Positions 54,076-63,033 of a stretch of DNA of 64,000 bases are shown piece by piece. The position numbers and the translations under genes are program-made. Source of the DNA: Megalobrama amblycephala (taxonomy: Eukaryota; Chordata; Actinopteri; Cypriniformes; Xenocyprididae); assembly GCF_018812025.1 (NCBI RefSeq), contig NC_063050.1, forward strand, positions 57,920,147-57,984,146, in the 5' to 3' direction. Each line of letters opens with the position of its first letter. Position 1 is the first letter of the stretch. Under the pieces are notes generated by a model. It searched no databases, was not told where the DNA came from, and saw only the letters and a program-made list of their open reading frames with translations.

Positions 54076-55498
54076 TGAGCCACGGCTCTTCGTTGGTTTT
54101 AGGGCGCATGGCCTTCAGAGGGGCTAAAATGTTCAAGACATCGGTACAGGTGGAAATAAAAGCTTCCATAAGTTGTTCTCTGTCCAAAGAAGCGTGAGGG
54201 CTAATTTGAGCTCGTGCTGACGTGAACAGAGGGGAGAAACCAGCGGCAGTGTCAGACTTGATAAAGCGGCCAAAACGCACAGGAACGGGCAATTTTGTAT
54301 AATGGTTGAAATTAAAATCAAACATAACAGGACTATGGTCAGAAAATGCTGCATCGCCCACAGAGACATTATCAACAGGGAAACCATAAGACAGTACAAG
54401 ATTTAAAGTGTGTCCGTGCATTTGAGTCGGTCCAGCGACATTCTGTACAAAACTAAAAGCATGAACCAACTCTAAAAAGTCTTTAGCCATAGGCTTGGAT
54501 GGACAACACACATGTGCATTAAAATCACCAACGATCAAGATCCTGTCATAGTTCATCCTTATAGCAGCAACAAAGTCAGAAAATTCTTTGATAAAGTCTT
54601 TGTTGTGCTTGGGTGGTCTATAAATGACCGCGCACAACACTGGCTCAGTCTGTCGCAATTCAAAACAGCTCAGTTCAAACGAGGAAAAAGACATAATCGA
54701 TAACGGTTTGTGAGATAAACAGCTCTTTAAGACAGTAGCTATACCTCCTCCACGACCAGTGGTTCTTGGCGTGTTAATAAAAGTACAGTCAGGGGGTAAC
54801 AGCTCCGAAAAGGCAGTAGACTCACCGGCATTTATCCAGGTCTCAGTTACGAACATTAAATCCAGAGAATGCAGTTTGAAGAAATCTTGCAAGATAAACG
54901 TCTTATTCATCAACGATCTCGCGTTAACAAGTGCACACTTTGTTGAGGCCTGGGTATCATCCGCCGCTGGAGCTGCCCGGCTCAGCGGCAAAAGGTGACT
55001 GGGGTTCATGCCGCCTAAAACCCCAAAAGGAGGGCGGCGAGGGCGCAGCGTAGAAAGCACCTCGTGTGGTCCTACAACAGGGACCAGCCAGGTGCCGACA
55101 GGAGCAAGCGTGCGCCGAGAGATATATCGGTGAAAGCAATCCTTGTAATCCTGCGGAACATTATCTGGGGACCACGAAAATTCGGGAAAATGTGTCAGCC
55201 AGGATTTGAGCTTCACTAGTCGGCCACCTCGCACTCCTCGGCGTCTGCGTTTCCTGGGAAGCAGCGCCCTTACCCGAAGCAGGTACGCTGGCATGTCAGC
55301 CAGGTAAGAGGGGCGCGGTTTGTTTGGTCCATAACAGTTATATTCCGCACATAAATTCACAATGTCTTTGATTTTCAACAATTCCTGACGATCATACACC
55401 AGCAGAGAGTCAATGGTCCTTGTGACAGACGTTAAAACCAACATAAAACAAATCAGAATGAGCTGAGTCAAGCGGCGAACCAGACACACCGGCGCCAT
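53969..55498 (-). CDS. L2-like ORF2: N-terminal extension and APE endonuclease
   Basis: I place the start at ATG 55498 (MAPVCLVRRLTQLIL), just after the element's 5' end. The frame opens 10 codons earlier in L1 sequence. The first ~170 residues are basic and of unknown role. The endonuclease follows: CALVNARSLMNKT, FVTETWI, GRGGGIATVL, AVIYRPPKHN, ILIVGDFNAHV, HTLNLVLSYG and FSDHSPVMFD, with all catalytic positions present. The frame ends after ERKWKKDGLHVSYEI. The RT continues in another frame that overlaps by about 100 bp, indicating a frameshift near 54000-54070. Confidence 0.9.
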   Translation of the reverse strand: MAPVCLVRRLTQLILICFMLVLTSVTRTIDSLLVYDRQELLKIKDIVNLCAEYNCYGPNKPRPSYLADMPAYLLRVRALLPRKRRRRGVRGGRLVKLKSWLTHFPEFSWSPDNVPQDYKDCFHRYISRRTLAPVGTWLVPVVGPHEVLSTLRPRRPPFGVLGGMNPSHLLPLSRAAPAADDTQASTKCALVNARSLMNKTFILQDFFKLHSLDLMFVTETWINAGESTAFSELLPPDCTFINTPRTTGRGGGIATVLKSCLSHKPLSIMSFSSFELSCFELRQTEPVLCAVIYRPPKHNKDFIKEFSDFVAAIRMNYDRILIVGDFNAHVCCPSKPMAKDFLELVHAFSFVQNVAGPTQMHGHTLNLVLSYGFPVDNVSVGDAAFSDHSPVMFDFNFNHYTKLPVPVRFGRFIKSDTAAGFSPLFTSARAQISPHASLDREQLMEAFISTCTDVLNILAPLKAMRPKTNEEPWLNDTTRAARRECRKAERKWKKDGLHVSYEIPISEYC

Positions 55499-55512
55499 CT
55501 TGAATTTCACAG

Positions 55513-56782
55513 AGAATACTGTCTGCATAAACTTCTGCCAGAAATGGAGCTAAGGGTTCAGAGAATGCCTTATAAAATTCTGTAGTAATACCATCATTCC
55601 CCGGAGATTTGTTGACTTTAAGATGATTAATAGAATCAATGATTTCCTTAAGGGAAATAGGTTCATCACACCAATTTTTGTCATCTACCTCTATTGTATT
55701 TAGGTCAACTATTGAGTCTAAGAATGAGGATGTGTCATCCTCATTGAACCTAGAGGTATATAACAGCTTATAAAATTTATAGCAATAATTAGAAATTGTC
55801 TTGGGGTTATCTGTTACAATACCATCAACAGTGAGTTTAGTCATGGTATTATAATTGGCATTAGATTTCTCTAACCTAAAGAAGTATGCAGAATTTTGTT
55901 CGCCTTGCTCCATCCATCTCCTCCAAGACCGCACAAAAGCACCTTCAGCTTTACATTTATAAATATCATCAAGTTGGTTTTGTAGTTTAGAAAGCAAAAC
56001 AGTTTCAACATTTGAGAGATTTTCAGGGGGCCCATGAGTAATGGCAGCAATTTCACTAATTACTGCTTCTTCCTCAGCTTTCCTAAACTTGGCTAGTGCA
56101 TTCCCATAGCTTCTCATAAATTTACCAATATCAAATTTTAGTAACTCCCAATTATTACTAAAAGATCGTTCCCTTACTGCTTTTTTCCAATAATGGTTAA
56201 TAAAATAGTTAATTTTAAGCTGTTTTATGAGATAAAAGAGAGTTGTTTAACGTCCAATATGATGGTTTAATATAATTTAAAGTGCTTGCAGAAAGCTTAA
56301 TTTTTATATAGATAGCCTTATGGTCAGTTAGGGGGGTTGGGAGAATATCAACTAAAGTACTGGAAATGTTAAAGGATATAGAGATCAGCCAAAAGTCTAT
56401 ATGAGAGAAATGAGAAGCAGCCTTGTTGCTCCAGGTAAATGCTTTAGTATTAGAGAATTTGGACCTCCAGACATCAATCACATCAAGTCTCTCCATAAAT
56501 TGTTTAAATTTTAAATTAAGTGATGAGAGTCGGCCGGGAGGCCATTTATCAACAGCACTGTCAATTGCAATATTGAAATTCTTCACCTATAACAAGCAAA
56601 GAATTAGGGATTTTTTTTAGCCAGTATAGAAGTTTTACATCATTAACAGATGAATGGGATTCTTGGAAAAAGCAAAAATCAGGCTTCAGTTGTTTTGCAA
56701 ATAAAAATAAAGCTTTCCTTTTCACAGTATTGCGAATACCCCTGACATTTAATGAAAACAAAGACAACAACCTCAAAAACAA
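55513..56782 (-). pseudogene. L1-like ORF2: endonuclease and RT 5' half
   Basis: Pieces from 56782: LSLFSLNVRGIRNTVKRKAL, FCFFQESHSS (endonuclease N and E positions), the LGLV-type ending in SHIDFWLISIS and PTPLTDHKAIYIKIKL (D and H positions of the endonuclease), then WRRWMEQGEQNSAYFFRLEK and KVNKSPGNDGITTEFYKAFS of the RT N-terminus. Part of the endonuclease (the GDFN region) is degraded near 56590. The frame is then cut by the L2 insertion at 55512. Confidence 0.83.
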
Positions 56783-57051
56783 ATAAATATAAAAAGAACT
56801 GTAGAAAAAAATAGGCTATGACCTTATGTCAAAAGCTTGGAGCAGAAAAGGAAACGTCCCAAACTCTGCACTTAGAACAAGTGTTAGTGTTAAGTGAACC
56901 AACTAATTAACATGTTGACAAGTTCCAGACAAAAGGTTTTGAACTGTACTTAAAAGGAAATTAAGGCTCAAAATCCAAAGTACATGGACCGATCTGCAAT
57001 ACAAAATCCTGGACTAGCCAGCCGCAGGACGACAGACTTCAAAGATAACCA

Positions 57052-57919
57052 TTAAGGGGGTAGAATGATTTCTTTGCCTTCAACAAATGCTCGAGCTCTT
57101 ACATAGTATGCCTTTTTTCCTGCATCTCTCACACTTTTAACTGCAGGCCACAACTTTTTCCTCCTCGCTCTGTCTTCCTCATAGAAATCTTCAGCAAAGC
57201 GTAGTTTATTATCACGCAGATATGAGTTATTTCTAGCAGCCTTCCAAACTGCGTCACGGTGCACTCTGCTGGTGAATTGGAGAATTACAGGTCTCGGCTT
57301 GTCAGTGTTCATTCTAAGCGATGAACAGTATCGATCACATCTGGGAGCTTGATCTTTCCCTCAGGTAGCACCTCCTGACAAATATGAATAACTTCAGCTC
57401 CTATGATCTGATCTGCTTTCTCAGGGACTCCATACAACTTAAGGTTCCATCTCCTGTGGTGCCCTTCCAGCTCACGTATGCGGTTCTCGAGCATGCTGCA
57501 ACGCTGTTTTTCTGCATCAATGCATTTCTCTGTATTAGTCATCTTAATCTTCAAGTCTTTTACCTCTGCACAGACGAAATCAACGGTCTTTTTTAGTCCT
57601 TCTATTCTCATGGCGTTGTTGTTGATTAGTTTCTCCATGCCATCCGCCCTGTTGTGAGAGTGGATATAATATTGTCGCCGGATTTGTCCGTTTTTCCACG
57701 TTTACTGAATGGAGGCTTACTTGGGGTCACAGGAGAGGATGGGAAATCTTCAACAGCAGAAGAAAGTGATGGAGTTACATGGGTGGAATAATCATGACAA
57801 ATGTCAATCAGTAAATTGCTGCCTTCAGGTGATATCATGAGCTCGGAGTTATCGGACGCTGCCGAACTTCTAACAGCTTGATCTAGCAGTTCTTTCCTTT
57901 TTCTTTGGGACTTTGACAT
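57052..57919 (-). pseudogene. L1-like ORF1 (coiled coil, RRM, C-terminal domain)
   Basis: Three minus-strand frames make one ORF1 protein. The first (57919-57626) is a serine-rich N-terminus (MSKSQRKRKELLDQAVR). The second (57638-57309) holds a coiled coil (EVKDLKIKMTNTEKCIDAEK) and the RRM start RRWNLKLYGVPEKAD. The third (57312-57052) is the C-terminal domain (PRPVILQFTSRVHRDAVWKA, RDNKLRFAEDFYEEDRARRK). This is the trimeric RNA chaperone of L1 elements. Two frameshifts break it. Confidence 0.87.
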
Positions 57920-58066
57920 TTTCCCAAATTCACACTGTACAGTTACTTAACAAATTAAGCCAAAAATGAACTTGAAAAGGGACACTTAACTTCAAAAAAA
58001 GAGCAATCTAATGCAGAGATTGGGAAAGACAACTGTTCAGAGCGCCATCTTGCGCGACTCCCCTCT

Positions 58067-58547
58067 CATCACCACGAGGGCTGAGAGTTCATGCTTAATG
58101 TTACTTGAAGCGTGACGTAAGCGTGTCGAGAAACTCATGCGAGAAGTCACGAGGATGTCGGATGCCATTAATTTGGAGTCTCTAGATCCAACTCTATAGC
58201 GCCACCACCAGTTCAAAAATTCAACATTCTAAAGGTTATTACATTTGAACCATTTGTCGTAGAAAAATAAAATTTAGTACATCTGATTTGTCTCTTACAT
58301 CTTACATTAAGTCTCCGCCCATTACAGTAGTGGCCATTTTGAAAAGTACAGTATTAAGTTTTTTCGCTACTCCTCCTTCAAATTTTGTCCAATTTTGTCC
58401 AATCTTTGATCAGATGATCTTTGGACCGAGCCTCATAGAAATGACTGAACAGAATTTTTTTCCCTATGGGTAAAATAAAAGTTATGATGTCATGAAGTTA
58501 ACGAGGTCAACCCGAAATTGCTTTAGAGGCTGTATCTCGGCTAAACT
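58067..58547. repeat. dispersed repeat sharing blocks with 59316-59890
   Basis: Non-coding. Blocks such as TTTTTTCGCTACTCCTCC, GATCTTTGGACCGAGCC and AGAAATGACTGAACAGAATT recur at about 59760-59850. It seems to be one repeat family on both sides of the T2-like repeat. Confidence 0.6.
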
Positions 58548-58551
58548 TTAA

Positions 58552-59315
58552 AGGTGCCCTCGAATGAAAAATTGAATTTATCTTGGCATAGTTGAATAAC
58601 AACAGTTCAGTACATGGAAAAGACATACATTGAGTTTCAAACCCCATTGCTTCCTCTTTCTTATGTAAATCTCATTTGTTTAAAAGACTTCCGGAAAACA
58701 CGCAGATCTCAACATAACACCGACTGTTACGTAACAGTCGGGGTGTACGCCCCCAATATTTGCATATATGCCAGCCCATGTTCGAGCATTAGACAAGGAA
58801 AGGCAGTATTAACGTCTGGATCTGTACACAGACAAGGTAAGCAACCAAGAACAACAGCGAAAAATGGCAGATGGAGCAATAATAACTGACATGATCCATG
58901 ATAGCATGATATTTTTAGTGATATTTGTAAATTGTCTTTCTAAATGTGTTGTTAGCATGTTGCTAATGTACTGTTAAATGTGGTTAAAGTTACCATCGTT
59001 TCTTACTGTATTCACGGAGACAAGAGAGCCGTCGCTATTTTCATTTTTAAACACTTGCAGTCTGTATAATTCATAAACACAACTTCATTCTTTATAAATC
59101 TCTCCAACAGTGTAGCATTAGCCGTTAGCCACAGAGCATAGCCTCAAACTCATAGAGAATCAAATGTGAACATCAAAATAAATACTTTACTCACATGATT
59201 CGATGTATGCACACAGCATGCATGACGAACATCTTGTAAAGATCCATTTGAGGGTTATATTAGCTGTGTGAACTTTGTAAATGCGCTGTAATATAGTCGA
59301 GAGCTCGTGTGGCAG
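58552..59315 (+). repeat. T2-like repeat beginning TTAAAGGTGCC
   Basis: It starts after TTAA (58548-58551) with AGGTGCCCTCGAATGAAAAA. Parts recur at 18905-19255 and 30175-30431 in inverse orientation. The right terminus was not found, so the copy may be truncated near 59315. Short reading frames in it do not look coding. Confidence 0.65.
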
Positions 59316-60100
59316 TTCATGAGATCTGGAAAATAGCTATTTTGGCCAATAACTTTTGAACACTTTGTCAGAAAATCGAGGTCTTGGTGTCTATGGATTC
59401 CTTGGGCCATGCCGAATCCGAGGATATCGAATTTGTCAACATCGGATGAATCACGTTTCCGCCATTTTGAATTTTGACATAAATTGCAATATCTTTTAAA
59501 CAATTTTACATATCTTCACAAAAATTGGTACGTATGACCTTTAGAAGGTCCTGAAGGTACCTGAGAAGTTTCAAAACAGCGCCACCTACTGTTCCACAGA
59601 TATAATGTTTTTTGCAAAAACGCTTGTAACTTTTGAAAACACTTTCCAAAATGTGTATGCTTTATGTCATTTTATTCCCTGGCTAATGCCAATTCCAACG
59701 ATGTGTCATTTGTCATTTTCCTTAAATGTACCTGTCCGCCATATTGAAATAAATGAAAAACAGTTTTTTCGCTACTCCTCCCTTTGGTTCAAAATCAGCA
59801 CAGAGGATCTTTGGACCAAGCCGCATAGAAATGACTGAACGGAATTTTGATATTCGCTACTGTTCCCAAGATATTCGTCTCTGAATGTGACCTTGCTTGT
59901 GTTTGTTGTCTTATGCTAGTTAGCTTAGCATGCTAATTGCTTAACATGCTAACTAGTTGTCATTCTTTTTAATGTGGCTTTTCAGCTATCAAGTTAACCA
60001 TGAGCTTCATTAGCATAAAGTTGGCTTAGCATGCTAATATTGTTAGCATGCTAAGTAATGCTTTTTTTGTAAATTCTTTGTTACACTAAATGTTCTCTTC
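59316..60100. repeat. dispersed fish repeat and TAGCATGCTAA-rich stretch
   Basis: After blocks shared with 58067-58547, the segment 59915-60060 contains several GCTTAGCATGCTAATT/TTAGCATGCTAA motifs. No gene seen. Confidence 0.55.
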
Positions 60101-60114
60101 CACAGCATGTTGAA

Positions 60115-60408
60115 CGTGTGTCCTGAAGTAGCTCAATGTGTAAAGCCAGGTACCTCAAGATCCCTGTACCCAAAGATAGTGGGGTCGAATCCCAGGTGGA
60201 GTGGTTTTATGAAATAGTGTGATTTGATTCCTTTATTGCCTCTTGGATTAGAAAAAAATGCTTTTTGTTTCATGCTGTGTTCATTTTCATCTAAGCTTCT
60301 TTAAGTTCTGAGTTCATTCTCGCCCATAATTCTGAACCAGCTGTTTCATGTTTGTTAATTTTCTGCTGTTTTTCCTCTTCCTGCTCCATATTGCGCTACA
60401 GCATGTTG
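60115..60408 (+). repeat. tRNA-like repeat unit 1
   Basis: It opens with a tRNA-like head (60121-60205): A-box-like GTAGCTCAATGTGTAAAG and B-box-like GGGTCGAATCCC. A body ends in CTTCCTGCTCCATATTGCGC. The same body end recurs in unit 2. This is the layout of a SINE, not a functional tRNA gene. Confidence 0.6.
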
Positions 60409-60529
60409 AGCTGCAGAATGATCTAAAGTAAAGTTATTAAATATAACATTTATTGCAGTTTTATTAAAATTCTTAAATTTGAGTTCATTTTCACATGAAC
60501 TAATGAACTTCAGCAGTTGTGCCAACATT

Positions 60530-60850
60530 CACCTGCACAGTGGTGCAATGAGATGAGAAATGGACAATGGATCCGGAGGTCATGGGTTCGAATCCCGTGT
60601 GGGGTGCCTTTATACAATTGTGTGTAATGAGTCATTTTGATTCCTTTTTTATCCAAATAAGCATTGTACTAATCTTTATTCCTCTTGAATGAGATACAAG
60701 TGTTTTTAGTTTATTCTGTGTTCATTCTCATCTGAAATTCTATTGATTTTCATTTCATTTCCACCTGTCCTTCTGAACCAGCTGTTTTGCATGTACGTTC
60801 AATTTCTGCTGTTTTTGCTCTTCCTGCTCCATATTGCGCTACTGCCCCTT
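60530..60850 (+). repeat. tRNA-like repeat unit 2
   Basis: The head has a perfect B-box GGTTCGAATCC (60586-60596) and a weaker A-box. The body repeats TTCTGAACCAGCTGTTTTGC and CTCTTCCTGCTCCATATTGC as in unit 1. A GGGGCTTGGCCCC palindrome follows near 60852. Confidence 0.6.
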
Positions 60851-60869
60851 CTGGGGCTTGGCCCCGAAT

Positions 60870-61431
60870 TGCTGCCTGCAGCTATATTGTTATTATTATT
60901 TTTTTATTAATGCTCACAACAAAATACACAGAATAATAGATAATGATCATGAGAAACAAACGAGACAGAATAACAGAGATGGCAGTTCTAGCGCGAGTTT
61001 CACATGAATCTCCCGCGAGAGCATCATGAAAGCTTCACATTGCTCATTACAATATGCTTCCTTGAACGCAAAGTCGACTCTCATGTAGTTGCCGGTGACA
61101 GTTGGTCGGAAGCGAAAAGATGAATAGCCTAAACCATGAGAAAATTTTGGGGTGTACTGTATTTTCTTATAATACAGAACAGCAATGGGATTCCTTCTTA
61201 AGATTCATCAGAAACAAGAGGAGGAGGAAGCCAAGCGAGAAACAACAACAATCAAAAAACGGACAAACTTGTTACTTTCTGTCAGGACTTTAGAATTTGA
61301 AATTAAAAGTTGATTTTAAAAAAATAATAAATGAATAATAAGTGTTGTAGACCTGTTTTTAATAAAGCTGTTTTTCAAATAAAGGTTTCAGAGTAAGTGA
61401 TATAAGATTGTTTGTGTTTTTTTAATTACCT
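60870..61431. other. unassigned, one small possible frame
   Basis: Mostly non-coding. A 63-residue plus-strand frame at 61102-61293 (NSLNHEKILGCTVFSYNTEQ, basic NKRRRKP) has a protein-like composition but no family I recognise. Confidence 0.3.
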
Positions 61432-61569
61432 ACCCTGTAACTACATGTAATAAGAGTGTAACAAGCTCCGCTTTAATTTACGGCCCGTAATGTCATATTT
61501 ACCCTGTAACTACATGAAATAAGAGTGTAACAAGCTCCGCTTTAATTTACGGCCCGTAATGTCATATTT
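61432..61569 (+). repeat. two tandem 69-bp repeats
   Basis: 61432-61500 and 61501-61569 differ at about two positions (ACATGTAATAAG versus ACATGAAATAAG). A third partial unit, ACCCTGTAACTGCAC, begins at 61570. Confidence 0.92.
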
Positions 61570-61879
61570 ACCCTGTAACTGCACAAAACAAAAGCATATT
61601 TCCCCATTTATTAAAAAAGATTGCAATAGTTCTTTCTACTTGCCTTGAAACAACTGCTTAAACAATATTAAATTGCTCCCAAATGTAAGATTGTTGTCTA
61701 TCATAACAGTGTAAGTACCCCTTAGTTCTAAAATACTTACAGTATAAATAATTTGATATTTTCCTGGTTGTTACCCTTTTATTCCCAAGATTTTACATAT
61801 TGTTCCCCTATACTTACACATACTTACTGTATAGGTACAATATAATTATCGAAAGTTACGCTGTAAATTTGTTGTAATT
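61570..61879. other. non-coding, nothing recognised
   Basis: AT-rich sequence between the tandem repeat and the LINE RT fragment. No feature seen. Confidence 0.5.
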
Positions 61880-62525
61880 ATGCAGTACTTTCTGGGCTGT
61901 AATCTAAAGCGTTACCAACCTCTTATTAAAAAACCACAACTTGATCCTAGAGAATTAGTCAATTACAGGCCGATCTCAAATCTCACTTTTCTGTCAAAAA
62001 TACTAGAAAAGTCAGTTTCATTACAACTATGTTCCTTTTTAGAAAGAAATAGTATCTGTGAGGATTTCCAGTCAGGATTTAGACCGTACCATAGTACTGA
62101 GACTGCTCTCATTAGAGTTACTGATGATTTGCTCTTATCATCAGATCGTGGTTGTATCTCTCTATTAGTGTTACTGGATCTTAGTGCTGCATTTGATACT
62201 ATTGATCACAATATTCTCTTAAATAGACTCGAAAACTATGTTGGCATTAGTAGAATTGCATTGTCATGGTTCAAATCATACTTATCTGACCGTTATCAGT
62301 TTGTAGTAGTAAACGATAAGATGTCATATCAATCACAAGTTCAATATGGAGTACCGCAAGGCTCAGTACTAGGACCATTGCTTTTCACTCTGTACATGCT
62401 ACCCTTGGGAGATATCATTAGGAAGCATGGCGTTAGTTTTCATTGTTATGCTGATGATACTCAGCTCTATATTTCTTCGCGCCCTGACGAAACTTACCAA
62501 TTCACAAAATTAACAGAATGTATAT
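61880..62525 (+). pseudogene. L2-like LINE reverse-transcriptase fragment
   Basis: This open plus-strand stretch has RT motifs LIKKPQLDPRELVNYRPISN, FQSGFRPYHSTETALIRVTD, LLDLSAAFDTIDHNILLNRL, QYGVPQGSVLGPLLF and the catalytic CYADDTQLYISS. It is cut after TKLTEC by an LTR fragment at 62526. It could be the missing RT of a LINE like the one at 48994-50152. Confidence 0.88.
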
Positions 62526-62757
62526 GTCAGGGTTTTGGTGGTGGTGGAAGGAGTGAGGACTCAAATGCATGAAAGAAAGGGCTTTTATTAATAAATAAAA
62601 AATAAAACAAGACACAACAAAAACTACCCCAAGGGGGAAAACAAGACTTGACTTGACTTCTTGACACTAACAAGATGGGCGGGGTCAAGACAATAGACAT
62701 GAGAGCACATGGCACAAATACACATGACAAGCCATGTGCTCACACCAAACTGGCACT
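62526..62757 (-). repeat. LTR fragment interrupting the LINE RT
   Basis: On the minus strand it ends CCAAAACCCTGACA and contains AATAAAAGCCC. Its GAGCACATGGCTTGTCATG region resembles the solo LTR at 21018-21805 (GAGCACATGGCTTTGTC). Its 5' end is missing. Confidence 0.6.
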
Positions 62758-63033
62758 GACTTCCGGTTCAACGCTGCTCAACGCTGCTGCCTGCTGTCTG
62801 ACCTATGCTCGGAGCTTCGTGGAGTTTATCCTAAATCCTTCTCTTTATTCCTATTCACATAATATAACTTTCTTGTTTTTCACTAGATTACTTAACCTAT
62901 TGCATAGTATTACTAAACGGAACGATTTATTACTAGTAATCTACCAGCGTAATCACCTAGCGTCAGCCATAGCCCGCTAGCCTGCTAGCTACCGTCTATT
63001 TTTTCCTCTAAACTAACCTTCCTTGTCGATCTA
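62758..63033 (+). other. LINE 5' untranslated region (inferred)
   Basis: Non-coding leader directly before the LINE ORF1 start at 63034. It opens with GCACTGACTTCCGGTTCAAC. Confidence 0.5.

Larger units (their letters stand above)
51903..55512 (-). mobile_element. L2-like LINE inserted in the L1-like LINE, TSD AGAATA
   Basis: A 3610-bp element on the minus strand, flanked by AGAATA at 51897-51902 and 55513-55518. Its 3' end is GCTATAGAAATAAAGTGGAT followed by GGATT repeats. Its 5' end begins CTGTGAAATTCAAGATGGCG. Removing it makes the L1 frame read EVYADSILRTSLPPILTQG. It has one long coding region with APE endonuclease and RT, broken by two frameshifts. Confidence 0.93.
50153..58066 (-). 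mobile_element. L1-like LINE, degenerate, minus strand
   Basis: This two-ORF LINE runs from a 5' end near 58066 (GGGGAGTCGCGCAAGATGGC on the minus strand) to a 3' end near 50153. ORF1 is at 57919-57052. ORF2 is at 56782-50153 with endonuclease, RT (LADDTALF) and a C-terminal CCHC motif. It is interrupted by an L2-like LINE at 51903-55512. The style fits the L1/Tx1 group. Many frameshifts. Confidence 0.88.

Noticed and set aside
60535..60607. Functional tRNA gene
   Set aside because: The B-box is perfect, but the A-box and acceptor stem are poor and the body recurs as a repeat, so a SINE-like head is more likely.
61102..61293. Small basic protein of 63 residues
   Set aside because: No recognisable family, splice context or homologous copy in the window. 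Kept only as a note in the surrounding region.
61432..61569. CRISPR-like or satellite array
   Set aside because: Only two full adjacent copies with no spacers. A simple tandem duplication.
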